A stretch of DNA of 64,000 bases from VGRW01 sp031396695 (GTDB taxonomy: Bacteria > Myxococcota_A > UBA9160 > SZUA-336), in assembly GCA_031396695.1 (NCBI GenBank), contig JANNLG010000199.1, positions 13,291 to 77,290 on the forward strand, in the 5' to 3' direction. The stretch's first letter is position 1; each line of letters opens with the position of its first letter. Position numbers and translations under genes: made by a program. Shown one piece after another: positions 1 to 7,349 of the stretch. A model generated the notes under the pieces. The model had not been told where the DNA came from, did no database searches, and saw only the letters and a list, made by a program, of their open reading frames with translations.

Positions 1-38
1 CCCGAACCAAGCGCGCTACCAAGCTGCGCTACGCCCCG
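1..38 (-). tRNA. tRNA-Pro(CGG), 5' half only (cut by window edge)
   Basis: The reverse complement of positions 38 to 1 folds as the first half of a tRNA: acceptor strand CGGGGCG, TA, D stem GCGC with an AGCTTGGTA loop and closing GCGC, then anticodon stem CTTGG and a loop starting TTCGGG. This places CGG at positions 34-36, reading proline codon CCG, and the C at the 5' end is typical of bacterial tRNA-Pro. The 3' half lies outside the window. A possible -10 element, TACGCT, lies on the minus strand at 52-57. Confidence 0.85.
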
Positions 39-128
39 ACACTGGTCCCCGAGCGTAGCTCGCGGAGGGGCCGCAGCATAGCCTCTCCGCCCGGACGCTG
101 CCCGGCTCGGCCGCGAGGGCGTGCGTGC

Positions 129-134
129 TAGGTT
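129..134 (+). promoter_or_regulatory. -10 element of nadA (leaderless type)
   Basis: TAGGTT ends 8 bases before the ATG at 143 and there is no Shine-Dalgarno sequence. A transcript would begin at or next to the ATG. Confidence 0.5.
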
Positions 135-142
135 CCCGGTCC

Positions 143-1441
143 ATGCAGGCCCCCCGCCGCATCGTGCTCCAGCCGGACGTGCCGATCTGCCAGACGGATC
201 TGCCGCTCGATTGGTACCAGCCCGAGTTCAAGCCGTACGCGGAGGAGTACCTGGCGCTGCCGGACCGCACGCCGCGCTCGGTGCTGCCGTGGATGGACCG
301 CTACATCGAGCCTGCGCGCGCGGCGCTCGGGCCGGATCTGATCCTGCTCGCGCACTACTACATGGGCGGCGAGATCGTGAAGTTGGTCGAGCGCTACGGC
401 GGGCTGATCGCCGACTCGTACCAGCTCGCGCGCGAGGCCGTGCTGCACCCCGAGAAGCGTATCTTCGTCGAGTCAGCGGTGCACTTCATGGCCGAGGCGA
501 TCGCGCTGCTCGCGCGCCCCGACCAGCACGTCTACATCACCAACCCGAAGTCGGGCTGCACGATGGAGATGATGGCGAAGGAGTTCATGCTCGCGCCGGC
601 CTACGCGAAGCTGCAAGCGCGCTTCGGCGACGACGTGATGGTGATCGCGTACATGAACACGTCGGGGCGCGTGAAGGCGCTCGCGGGCCGCACCGGCGGC
701 GCGGTCTGCACCAGCTCGAACGCGGGCGCGATCATGCGCTGGGCGCGCGCGCAGGGGCGGAAGATCTTCTTCGTTCCCGATCAACACCTCGGGCGCAACG
801 TGGCGGCGCAGGTCGGCATCGAGCGCGAGCGCATCGCCATGCTGCCCGCCGGGCACGAGGGCGGCGACGTCTCGACGGCCGAGCTCGAGAAGCTCGACGG
901 TGCGGAGCTGATCCTGTGGGGCGGCTTCTGCGGCGTGCACACGATCTTCAAGCCGAGTCATGTGGCTCACTGGCGCGCGCTCGGCTACTCGGTGGTCGTG
1001 CACCCGGAGACACCGAAAGAGGTCGTCGATCTCGCCGACGGCAGCGGCTCGACGAGCTGGCTGTGGGCGCACGTGTCGAAGCTCGCACCGGGCTCGCGCG
1101 TGGCGGTCGGCACCGAAGGCCACTTCGTGCGCAACCTTGCCGAGCAGTCGGCGCTGCGCGGCGTGACGGTCGTGCACCTGGCCGACGTGCCCGGCGAGTC
1201 GATGGCCGGCTGCGGCTGCGCGACCATGTCGCGCAACGATCCGCCGCACCTGGTCGCGCTGCTCGATTTGCTGCGTCTGGGCAAGCCGCCCGACTTGAAC
1301 CGCGTGCTGCCCGGCGACATGGTCGACGAGATCAGCGGCGCGCGCGAGCGGCTCGACGCGTCGGGACAAGCGCAGATCGCGCGCGATGCGCGGCGCGCGC
1401 TCGAGCGCATGATCGAGATCACCGAGGCTGGGAAGGAATGA
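143..1441 (+). CDS. nadA: quinolinate synthase NadA
   Basis: Condenses iminoaspartate with dihydroxyacetone phosphate to quinolinate, the precursor of NAD, in the cytoplasm using a [4Fe-4S] cluster. The 432-residue protein has the family signature HYYMGGEIV near residue 70. Candidate cluster ligands are Cys139 (SGCTMEMM), Cys263 (GFCGVHTIF) and Cys357/Cys359 (GCGCATMSRN). It is longer than the roughly 350-residue E. coli enzyme. An in-frame GTG lies at 125, but ATG 143 is preferred because a -10-like TAGGTT sits 8 bases upstream. The stop overlaps the next start as ATGA, so the two genes are probably translationally coupled. nadD lies 12 kb away. Confidence 0.93.
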   Translation: MQAPRRIVLQPDVPICQTDLPLDWYQPEFKPYAEEYLALPDRTPRSVLPWMDRYIEPARAALGPDLILLAHYYMGGEIVKLVERYGGLIADSYQLAREAVLHPEKRIFVESAVHFMAEAIALLARPDQHVYITNPKSGCTMEMMAKEFMLAPAYAKLQARFGDDVMVIAYMNTSGRVKALAGRTGGAVCTSSNAGAIMRWARAQGRKIFFVPDQHLGRNVAAQVGIERERIAMLPAGHEGGDVSTAELEKLDGAELILWGGFCGVHTIFKPSHVAHWRALGYSVVVHPETPKEVVDLADGSGSTSWLWAHVSKLAPGSRVAVGTEGHFVRNLAEQSALRGVTVVHLADVPGESMAGCGCATMSRNDPPHLVALLDLLRLGKPPDLNRVLPGDMVDEISGARERLDASGQAQIARDARRALERMIEITEAGKE

Positions 1442-2115
1442 GCGCGCGGGTCGACGCGCCGACGCGCTGGGGCGCGGTGCTGTTCGACCTCGACGGCACG
1501 CTCACCGATCCCAAGCTCGGCATCACGCGCTCGATCCAGTACGCGCTGCGCAAGCGCGGCATCGCGCCGCCCGACGCCGACGAGCTCGAGCCGTTCATCG
1601 GCCCGCCGCTCGCGCGGTCGTTTCGCGAGCGGCTCGGCTTCGACGAGAGCGAAGCGCGCCGCGCCGTCGACGACTACCGCGAGTACTTCTCAAAGCAGGG
1701 CCTGTACGAGAACGAGGTGTACGAGGGAATTCCCGAGCTGTTGCGCGACCTGCGCGCGTCGGCGCTGCGCGTCGGCCTGGCCACGTCCAAGCCGATGGTG
1801 TTCGCCGAGCGCATCCTCGAGCACTTCGATCTGGCCAAACACTTCGACCTGGTGGTGGGGAGTCATCTGGACGGCACGCACGTCGAGAAGGCCGAGATCG
1901 TGGCCACCGCGCTCGCGGGCGTCTCCGGAATCCGGCCCGAGCGTGTGGTGATGGTCGGCGATCGCATGCACGACGTGCACGGCGCGCGCGCGAACGGCAT
2001 CGACGCGATCGCCGTCACCTGGGGCTACGGATCGCTCGACGAGCTCGAAGCCGCGGAGCCGACATCGCTCGCCGAGAGCGTCGTCGAGCTACGGCGCCTG
2101 CTGCTCGCCGTCTAG
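1438..2115 (+). CDS. HAD-superfamily hydrolase, phosphoglycolate phosphatase-like
   Basis: A 225-residue haloacid dehalogenase phosphatase. Motif I is FDLDGTLTD near residue 15, with the nucleophile and acid/base aspartates. A helical cap follows (GPPLARSFRERLGF). Motif II is ATSKP and the C-terminal motif is VGDRMHDVHGARANG with metal-binding Asp residues. This architecture matches the Gph/PpaX group, which removes phosphate from phosphoglycolate or related small phosphates; the substrate cannot be told from sequence. It begins inside the nadA stop codon (ATGA), so it is expressed with nadA. Its last 27 bases overlap the convergent lipoprotein gene. Confidence 0.88.
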   Translation: MSARVDAPTRWGAVLFDLDGTLTDPKLGITRSIQYALRKRGIAPPDADELEPFIGPPLARSFRERLGFDESEARRAVDDYREYFSKQGLYENEVYEGIPELLRDLRASALRVGLATSKPMVFAERILEHFDLAKHFDLVVGSHLDGTHVEKAEIVATALAGVSGIRPERVVMVGDRMHDVHGARANGIDAIAVTWGYGSLDELEAAEPTSLAESVVELRRLLLAV

Positions 2116-2520
2116 CTCTTCGAGCTTCTTCTCGAGCTCCTCGAGTCGGTCCTCGCGCGTCTTGGTCGCCTCGACCTCCGTCGCCGGCGTGATCTTCTTC
2201 AAGCCCGCGGGCAGCTCGGAGCCGCTCACCGGGAACCAGTTGCCGTCCCACGCGAAAGCCAGGAACCAGCGGTTCATCGCGAAGCGGAACCAGTGCTCCT
2301 GCTTCGCGCAGTAGTACAGATTCGGATCGAGCGAGGGCGCGAGCTGACAGCCCGGAACCTGCGACGCCACCAGCTCGGGCGCCTGCTCGGCCGCGAACTT
2401 CTCGGGCACCGGCGGCGGTGGCGGCTCCGGCTTCGGTTGGTTCGTCACCTGCACCACGGTGCCGAGGCAACCCGCGAGCAACACGCCGGCGACCAGCAGC
2501 GCGAACGGTCGGCGAGTCAC
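2089..2520 (-). CDS. small lipoprotein of unknown function
   Basis: A 143-residue predicted lipoprotein. It has a short basic N-terminus, a hydrophobic stretch and lipobox LLAGC near residue 18. A proline-rich spacer (PKPEPPPPPVPEK) follows, then a compact Trp/Phe-rich domain (HWFRFAMNRWFLAFAWDGNWF) and a charged C-terminal helix. I do not recognise the family. The GTG start overlaps the TGA of the upstream PfkB gene by 4 bases (GTGA), so the two are probably cotranslated. The 3' end overlaps the convergent HAD gene by 27 bases. Confidence 0.75.
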   Translation of the reverse strand: MTRRPFALLVAGVLLAGCLGTVVQVTNQPKPEPPPPPVPEKFAAEQAPELVASQVPGCQLAPSLDPNLYYCAKQEHWFRFAMNRWFLAFAWDGNWFPVSGSELPAGLKKITPATEVEATKTREDRLEELEKKLEELDGEQQAP

Positions 2521-3365
2521 TTCGCGGACTCTTGCGCGCCGACCGCGCTTCCGATCCGGCCGTGCTCGACGTGCTCGGCGCTGGCGCGCACCGCGAAGCG
2601 CGCGGCCGAGGCGGGATTGCGTTCGCTTGCTCGCGCGTACAGGTAGGCGGCCAGGAACACGTCGCCCGCGCCGACCGGAAAGCGCCGCGGCACCGATGGC
2701 ACCGCGATCTCTTCGACACGCCAGCGTGTCACCACCAGAGCGCCGCGCTCGCCGCGCGTCACCAGCAGCTCCGCTAGCCCGTACTCGCTGCGGAACGCTT
2801 CCAGGCTGCGGCCTTCGAGCAGCACCGCGAGCTCTTCTTCGCTCGCTTTGGCCACCGACACGTGCGCGAGGTAGTCCTTGAGCTCGGGATTGGGCGCGAG
2901 CCGCGTGCCGTGTTCGTCGGCGATGCGCACCAGACCCTGCAGGTCGATGCCGACGAAGCCCGACAGGCTCGCCAGCGTTTCCGGCAGCAAATCGCGGCGG
3001 TGCAGCGGCCCGAGGTGGATCGCGTCCGCGCTGCGCCAGGCCGGCGGCAGATCGTCGGGCCGGATCGGGTCCGACGCGGCCAGCAGCTCGTGGCGATCCT
3101 CGGCGCCCGAGTAGTCGTTCGCATAGGTCGTGGTCGCGGCGCTCGGCAGCGCGCGCACCTCCACGCCCGCTGCGACGAGCGGCGCGAGCAGCTCGTCCGC
3201 GTCGGCTTCACGCACGCGCGTCACCGCACGGGTGCGCGCGCCGAGCGCCGCGAAAGCGCGGCCCGCGTAGTGGACGACGCCACCCGGCACGGCGGCTTGA
3301 CCGCGTTCGAGGTCGCGCGTGACCGCGCCCAGGACGAGAGCGCTCGTTTTCCGCGCAGCCGGCAT
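2517..3365 (-). CDS. PfkB-family carbohydrate/nucleoside kinase
   Basis: A 282-residue kinase of the ribokinase/PfkB fold. It phosphorylates a sugar or nucleoside with ATP; the substrate is not deducible. The N-terminus has GGVVHYAGRAFAALGA, matching the GG-containing substrate-binding motif. The C-terminal signature PVGAGDVFLAAYLYA contains the catalytic base Asp in the GAGD anion hole. It is slightly shorter than ribokinase (about 310). It is first in a two-gene unit with the small lipoprotein, to which it is joined by a GTGA overlap. A -10-like TAAGCT lies 6 bases before the ATG. Confidence 0.85.
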   Translation of the reverse strand: MPAARKTSALVLGAVTRDLERGQAAVPGGVVHYAGRAFAALGARTRAVTRVREADADELLAPLVAAGVEVRALPSAATTTYANDYSGAEDRHELLAASDPIRPDDLPPAWRSADAIHLGPLHRRDLLPETLASLSGFVGIDLQGLVRIADEHGTRLAPNPELKDYLAHVSVAKASEEELAVLLEGRSLEAFRSEYGLAELLVTRGERGALVVTRWRVEEIAVPSVPRRFPVGAGDVFLAAYLYARASERNPASAARFAVRASAEHVEHGRIGSAVGAQESAK

Positions 3366-3371
3366 CCGCGG

Positions 3372-3377
3372 AGCTTA
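3372..3377 (-). promoter_or_regulatory. -10 element of the PfkB gene (leaderless type)
   Basis: TAAGCT on the minus strand, 6 bases before ATG 3365, with no Shine-Dalgarno sequence between. Confidence 0.4.
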
Positions 3378-3455
3378 CACCGAAGCGGACACCGGCTCAT
3401 GCGCACGCTCGTGATATCGTCCGAGGCCGGGGGCCACGTCCGGGAGTCAAAGGTC

Positions 3456-4031
3456 ATGCAGACACGACAGGCAACGCGAACGTCGCGCATACCGCTGCTT
3501 CTGCTGTGTCTCCCGCTCGCACTCGCACTCGCGTGCGCACAGCGCGAAGCGGACGTGGCGCTGACGGCGGTGCGCGTCGAGGGCGTACAGGTCGATCCGC
3601 GCACCGACACGCCCGTGCTCTCGCTCGTGGAGGATGGCAAGACCGAGCGGCGTCTGCGCATCTGGATCGGCGAGTTCGAAGCGCGCTCGATCGCGCAAGC
3701 GCTAGAGCACGAGCCGATCGTGCGACCGAATTCGCACGACTTGCTCAAGAACATGCTGGAGCATCTCGACGGTCAGGTGCGGCGCATCCTGGTCACCGAG
3801 TTGCGCGAGAGCACGTTCTACGCGCTGATCGAAGTCGAGCTGCGCGGCCGCGCATTGCGCATCGACGCGCGGCCGAGCGACGCGATTGCGGTCGCACTGC
3901 GCACGGGTGCGCCGGTGCTGGTCGCGGACGCACTGTTCAGCGCAACGCTCGAGATTCCCGAGGACGAGCGCGCGCTCGAAATCGACCTGCGACCGGCCCC
4001 GAGCGATTCCCGAGAACCGCCGAGCCTGTAG
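3456..4031 (+). CDS. bifunctional-nuclease (DUF151) domain lipoprotein
   Basis: A 191-residue protein. Its body from about residue 36 matches the bifunctional nuclease/DUF151 family: VRVEGVQVDPRTDTPVLSL, IWIGEFEARSIAQALE, ARPSDAIAVALRTGAPV. Homologues are usually cytoplasmic and act on DNA and RNA. Here an N-terminal basic and hydrophobic segment ends in lipobox LALAC, so the protein is predicted to be exported and lipid-anchored. The ATG at 3456 is chosen because it gives an ideal signal peptide and has AAAGG just upstream. An in-frame ATG at 3399 would add 19 residues before the signal. Confidence 0.85.
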   Translation: MQTRQATRTSRIPLLLLCLPLALALACAQREADVALTAVRVEGVQVDPRTDTPVLSLVEDGKTERRLRIWIGEFEARSIAQALEHEPIVRPNSHDLLKNMLEHLDGQVRRILVTELRESTFYALIEVELRGRALRIDARPSDAIAVALRTGAPVLVADALFSATLEIPEDERALEIDLRPAPSDSREPPSL

Positions 4032-4119
4032 CGGCGAACTTGCGCCGAAGTCGCCTGTGCGGTGCGCATCGCGCGCGGGTCGAATCGCGTATCTGTGCGG
4101 TTCTGCGTCGGAAAGCGCG

Positions 4120-4149
4120 TTGACTCGAGCGCGCGCGCGCTGGCATGAT
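4120..4149 (+). promoter_or_regulatory. sigma-70-type promoter
   Basis: TTGACT (4120-4125), an 18-base spacer and CATGAT (4144-4149). Transcription would start near 4156, giving a leader of about 55 bases before ATG 4211. This also argues against the in-frame ATG at 4145, which lies inside the -10 element. Confidence 0.5.
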
Positions 4150-4210
4150 CGGCACCCCGACGGTGCTTTTCGCCGTCGCCACCGACCGCCGAGCCGAAGG
4201 GGGCGCGCAG

Positions 4211-4456
4211 ATGACGGGCCGAGAGATCGCGGTGGAGTTCACCGAGATGTTCGACGATCTCGACTCCGCGGACATCAACACCATGCTCGCCAAGAACGTG
4301 AGCATGGACATGCTCGAGTTCTTCGCGTCGTACGCGGATCAGTTCGCCGAGGAGTGCAGCACCGGCGGACTCGAGCTCGAGGACGTGCGCGGTCGCCTGC
4401 CGAACCTGTTGATCATCGGCTACATCATCCGCGTGCTCGAAGAGCGACTCACGTAG
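4211..4456 (+). CDS. small acidic protein of unknown function
   Basis: An 81-residue protein that I do not recognise. It looks helical, has a markedly acidic N-terminal half (EFTEMFDDLDSADIN) and ends in a hydrophobic helix (NLLIIGYIIRVLEERL). There is no signal peptide. The start at 4211 is supported by a GGGGG ribosome site 7 bases upstream and by a promoter whose -10 lies at 4144-4149. The gene stands alone, with a minus-strand lipoprotein gene converging 16 bases downstream. Function unknown. Confidence 0.65.
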   Translation: MTGREIAVEFTEMFDDLDSADINTMLAKNVSMDMLEFFASYADQFAEECSTGGLELEDVRGRLPNLLIIGYIIRVLEERLT

Positions 4457-4472
4457 CGCGCAAGCGCTCGTG

Positions 4473-5813
4473 CTACGGAACGACTCCGCTCGCGCGCTGC
4501 AGCTCTTCCGCGGTCGGGATCCACTCGGCCAGGTCCTGGACGAACGCACCCTGCCACGCCTTCGGGTGCGAGACGATCTTTCCGCTGAGCGGATTCGTCG
4601 AGCCGAGCAGCACGAAGTTGATGCCGACTCCGGAAGCCTTCGCGAACGCGACCAGCGCCTGCTGCAGCGTCGTCCCCGATGCGATCGTGAGCTTGCCGCG
4701 CTTCTGACCCTCGACGACCTCGCCGCCCATCAGCACCTCGTGCGTCGGCTTCTTGCGGTGCGTGTTGAGCCAGCGCGTGAACTCGGGCAGGCTGCCTTCG
4801 AACTCGCCCGCGAGCAGCTCTTCTCGCAGCAGGTCACGGCCGGCGAGCGTCGCCAGGAAGTCGCGGCTCTCGATCACCGGCACGTCGTCGACCATCTTCC
4901 ACTTGAAGTGCCAGTGCTCGGGACCCCAGCCCGATTCCGCGAGCTCGTCGAGGCACGCTTTGAGCGGCACGATCTGCTCCTTCTGGCTGGAGAGATTCAG
5001 GAAGCCCCGCGTGTTCATGAGCACCGTGCGATCGAGCACGACCATCGGCACGTTCAGCCGTGCCGACGCTGACGCCAGCGCTCCGGTCGTGGACATCAAG
5101 TTGAACACCTGCGGCCTGCGCGAGGTCGTCGTGCGCGGGTAGCGCATCTGGAGCGAGGTGCCGACGACGGCGACGCCGTACTCGGGATCGTTCACGACGT
5201 TGCCCGCGCGCAGCATCGTCCAGCCGAGCTTCGCGGCGCGCGCGTACTGCAGCAGCGCGTCCTTGACGCTCGACTTGTCGGCGATCTCGAACTCGACCGC
5301 GGGCGGCTCGGGGTCGCCCACCACGCGCTCGACCGCCACGAAGCTCTTCGGGACCGACTTCTGGATGTAGTTCGCCAGGTCGCTGATCGTGCCCTTGAAG
5401 GTGCTCTTGGGGAGCATCGGCAGGTCGATCGGGGTCTTGCTGGTGACCAGCAGGTTGCTGCGCACGTAGACGATGCCGTCGACGATCTCGAAGTCGATTC
5501 CGCCCGCGGATTTCTTGAGGGCGGCAAGCACCTGGTCGACGGATCCCGCCGGCAGGTCGACGTCGACGCGATAGAGGCCGAGATCCGGGCTGCGATCCTC
5601 GGGCCGGATTTGGTCGAGCGCGAGCGGCATGCCGGCCTCGGCCGCGATCCGCTCCAGCGCGTACTCGAGATCCACGCCCGCGAACTGCAGCGCCTTGATC
5701 TTGGGCAGACCCGGCGTGCCCGAGTCGCCGCCAGAGCCGCAGCCGGTCACGCCTACGAGCAGCGCGACGGCGATCAGGGGGGTGGCGAGCAGGCAGCGCA
5801 GGGGCATGAACAC
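4473..5813 (-). CDS. lipoprotein with repeated STN/secretin-N0-like domains
   Basis: A 446-residue predicted lipoprotein (lipobox GVTGC, Cys25). The rest appears to be about four degenerate copies of a beta-alpha-beta module resembling the STN/secretin N0 domain, at roughly residues 40-118, 130-215, 240-325 and 345-425. The first copy is clearest (FAGVDLEYALERIAAEAG, then GSVDQVLAALKKSAGG and a beta hairpin). There is no secretin pore or TonB receptor domain. The GTG at 5813 is preferred over ATG 5807 because AGGAG lies 8 bases before the GTG. A periplasmic adaptor or assembly role is inference only. Confidence 0.65.
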   Translation of the reverse strand: MFMPLRCLLATPLIAVALLVGVTGCGSGGDSGTPGLPKIKALQFAGVDLEYALERIAAEAGMPLALDQIRPEDRSPDLGLYRVDVDLPAGSVDQVLAALKKSAGGIDFEIVDGIVYVRSNLLVTSKTPIDLPMLPKSTFKGTISDLANYIQKSVPKSFVAVERVVGDPEPPAVEFEIADKSSVKDALLQYARAAKLGWTMLRAGNVVNDPEYGVAVVGTSLQMRYPRTTTSRRPQVFNLMSTTGALASASARLNVPMVVLDRTVLMNTRGFLNLSSQKEQIVPLKACLDELAESGWGPEHWHFKWKMVDDVPVIESRDFLATLAGRDLLREELLAGEFEGSLPEFTRWLNTHRKKPTHEVLMGGEVVEGQKRGKLTIASGTTLQQALVAFAKASGVGINFVLLGSTNPLSGKIVSHPKAWQGAFVQDLAEWIPTAEELQRASGVVP

Positions 5814-5841
5814 GGTCTCGTCTCCTCGGAAAGGGGGATGC

Positions 5842-5870
5842 AGTCTACCGTGCAAAAGCGACGGCGTGAA
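5842..5870 (-). promoter_or_regulatory. promoter of the STN-repeat lipoprotein gene
   Basis: On the minus strand TTCACG (5870-5865), a 17-base spacer and TAGACT (5847-5842). A leader of about 20 bases would include the AGGAG ribosome site. Confidence 0.45.
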
Positions 5871-5884
5871 CCAACCCCCTCGCG

Positions 5885-5913
5885 TTGACAGCGGTTTCAG
5901 GGCGACCCAACCT
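5885..5913 (+). promoter_or_regulatory. possible greA promoter
   Basis: A consensus -35 TTGACA (5885-5890) with a poor -10, CAACCT, after 17 bases; only the A2 and T6 positions match. The -35 is convincing and the -10 is not. Confidence 0.35.
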
Positions 5914-5933
5914 AGCCCGAGAGGAGCCGGCAG

Positions 5934-6410
5934 CTGAGCGCGAAGGTCCACATGACGCCCCAAGGGCACGAGATGATGACGGAGGAGCTCCGCCGGCTTA
6001 AGAGTATTGAGCGCCCGGCGATCTCGGACCAGATCCGCCGCGCGCGCGAGCACGGCGACATCTCGGAGAATGCGGAGTACGACGCGGCCAAGGACAAGCA
6101 GGGCATGATCGAGGCCCGCATCCGCCAGATCGAGGACCGGCTGGCTCGCGCCGAGGTCGTCGACATGTCCGGCCAGCCGTCCGACAAGGTGCGCTTCGGC
6201 ACCACGGTCGTGCTCGAGGACCTCGCCTCGGGCGACGAGGTGACCTACCGGATCGTGGGCGAGGACGAGGCCGACGTCTCGAAGGGCCTGCTCTCGGTGA
6301 CCAGTCCCGTGGCCCGCGCGCTGATCGGCAAGGAAGTCGACGACCAGGTGAACGTGGTCGTGCCCGCCGGCAGTCGCTCCTACGAGGTCCGCGAGATCCG
6401 CTTCGCGTGA
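5934..6410 (+). CDS. greA: transcription elongation factor GreA, probable CTG start
   Basis: Stimulates RNA cleavage by backtracked RNA polymerase. The N-terminal coiled coil carries the family signature ERPAISDQIRRAREHGD followed by ISENAEYDAAK, with the acidic tip residues that enter the polymerase secondary channel. The C-terminal domain ends in an FKBP-like fold (SPVARALIGKEVDD). The first ATG is at 5952, but it lacks a ribosome site and would cut the conserved N-terminus. GAGGAG at 5921-5926 lies 7 bases before an in-frame CTG at 5934, giving a 158-residue protein, the usual GreA length. The stop overlaps the trxB start. Confidence 0.88.
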   Translation: MSAKVHMTPQGHEMMTEELRRLKSIERPAISDQIRRAREHGDISENAEYDAAKDKQGMIEARIRQIEDRLARAEVVDMSGQPSDKVRFGTTVVLEDLASGDEVTYRIVGEDEADVSKGLLSVTSPVARALIGKEVDDQVNVVVPAGSRSYEVREIRFA

Positions 6411-7345
6411 TGAAGCCGGTGGAGCGGAAGAAGCTCGTGATCATCGGCAGCGGGCCTGCCGGCTACACGGCCGCGATCTACGCCGCGCGCGCCGAGCTCG
6501 CGCCGGTCGTGGTCGCGGGCGCGGCGTTCGGCGGCCAGCTGATGATCACGACCGACGTCGAGAATTACCCGGGCTTTCCGGAGGGCGTCGCTGGGCCCGA
6601 ACTGATGGAGCTGTTCCAGAAGCAGGCGGAGCGCTTCGGAACCAAAGTCGTCTTCGAGGACGCGACCGCGATCGATTTCTCCAAGCGGCCATTCTCGATC
6701 GAGACCGACTCGCAGCGCTTCGAAGCGGAGAGTGTGATCGTCGCCACCGGCGCCACGGCCAAGTGGCTCGGCATCGAGTCGGAGACGAAATACACCAACC
6801 GCGGCGTGTCGGCCTGCGCGACCTGCGACGGGGCGCTGTACCGCGGAAAAGCGATCGCGGTGGTCGGCGGCGGCGACACGGCCATGGAAGAGGCGCTCTT
6901 CCTGACGCGCTTCGGAACGGTCGTGCACGTGGTCCACCGGCGCGGCGAGCTGCGCGCGAGCCGGATCATGGCGGAGCGGGCGAAGCGCAACGAGAAGATC
7001 CGCTTCGTGCTTCACAGCGAGGTCGCCGAGGTGCTCGGCGACGAGCAGGCGGTCACGGGCGTGCGCCTTCGCGACTTGCGCACAGGCGCGCTCTCGACGC
7101 TCGAGGTCGGCGCGCTGTTCGTCGCGATCGGCCACGAGCCCAACACCAGTCTGTTTCATGGCGTGCTCGACATGAATCCGTCGGGCTACCTCGAAGTGCA
7201 GGCGCACTCGACGCGCACCAACGTCGCGGGCGTGTTCGCCTGCGGCGACGCGATGGATCCGCACTATCGCCAGGCGGTCACCGCCGCCGGCTCGGGCTGC
7301 ATGGCGGCCCTCGACGCGGAGCGCTGGCTCGCGGCGAACGAGTAG
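6410..7345 (+). CDS. trxB: thioredoxin-disulfide reductase TrxB
   Basis: A 311-residue flavoprotein that reduces thioredoxin with NADPH in the cytoplasm. It has the FAD-binding GSGPAGYTAAIYAAR near the N-terminus, the redox-active CATCDG motif near residue 137, the NADPH-binding VVGGGDTAMEEALFL, and the C-terminal FAD motif GVFACGDAMDPHYRQAVTAAG. Length and order match the low-molecular-weight bacterial reductase. The ATG at 6410 shares its A with the greA stop (TGATG), and a GTG lies immediately before it at 6407. It is cotranscribed with greA. Confidence 0.94.
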   Translation: MKPVERKKLVIIGSGPAGYTAAIYAARAELAPVVVAGAAFGGQLMITTDVENYPGFPEGVAGPELMELFQKQAERFGTKVVFEDATAIDFSKRPFSIETDSQRFEAESVIVATGATAKWLGIESETKYTNRGVSACATCDGALYRGKAIAVVGGGDTAMEEALFLTRFGTVVHVVHRRGELRASRIMAERAKRNEKIRFVLHSEVAEVLGDEQAVTGVRLRDLRTGALSTLEVGALFVAIGHEPNTSLFHGVLDMNPSGYLEVQAHSTRTNVAGVFACGDAMDPHYRQAVTAAGSGCMAALDAERWLAANE

Positions 7346-7349
7346 GGCG

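Noticed and set aside
4145..4210. Upstream in-frame ATG 4145 for the 81-residue protein
   Set aside because: It lies within the -10 of the predicted promoter and has no ribosome site.
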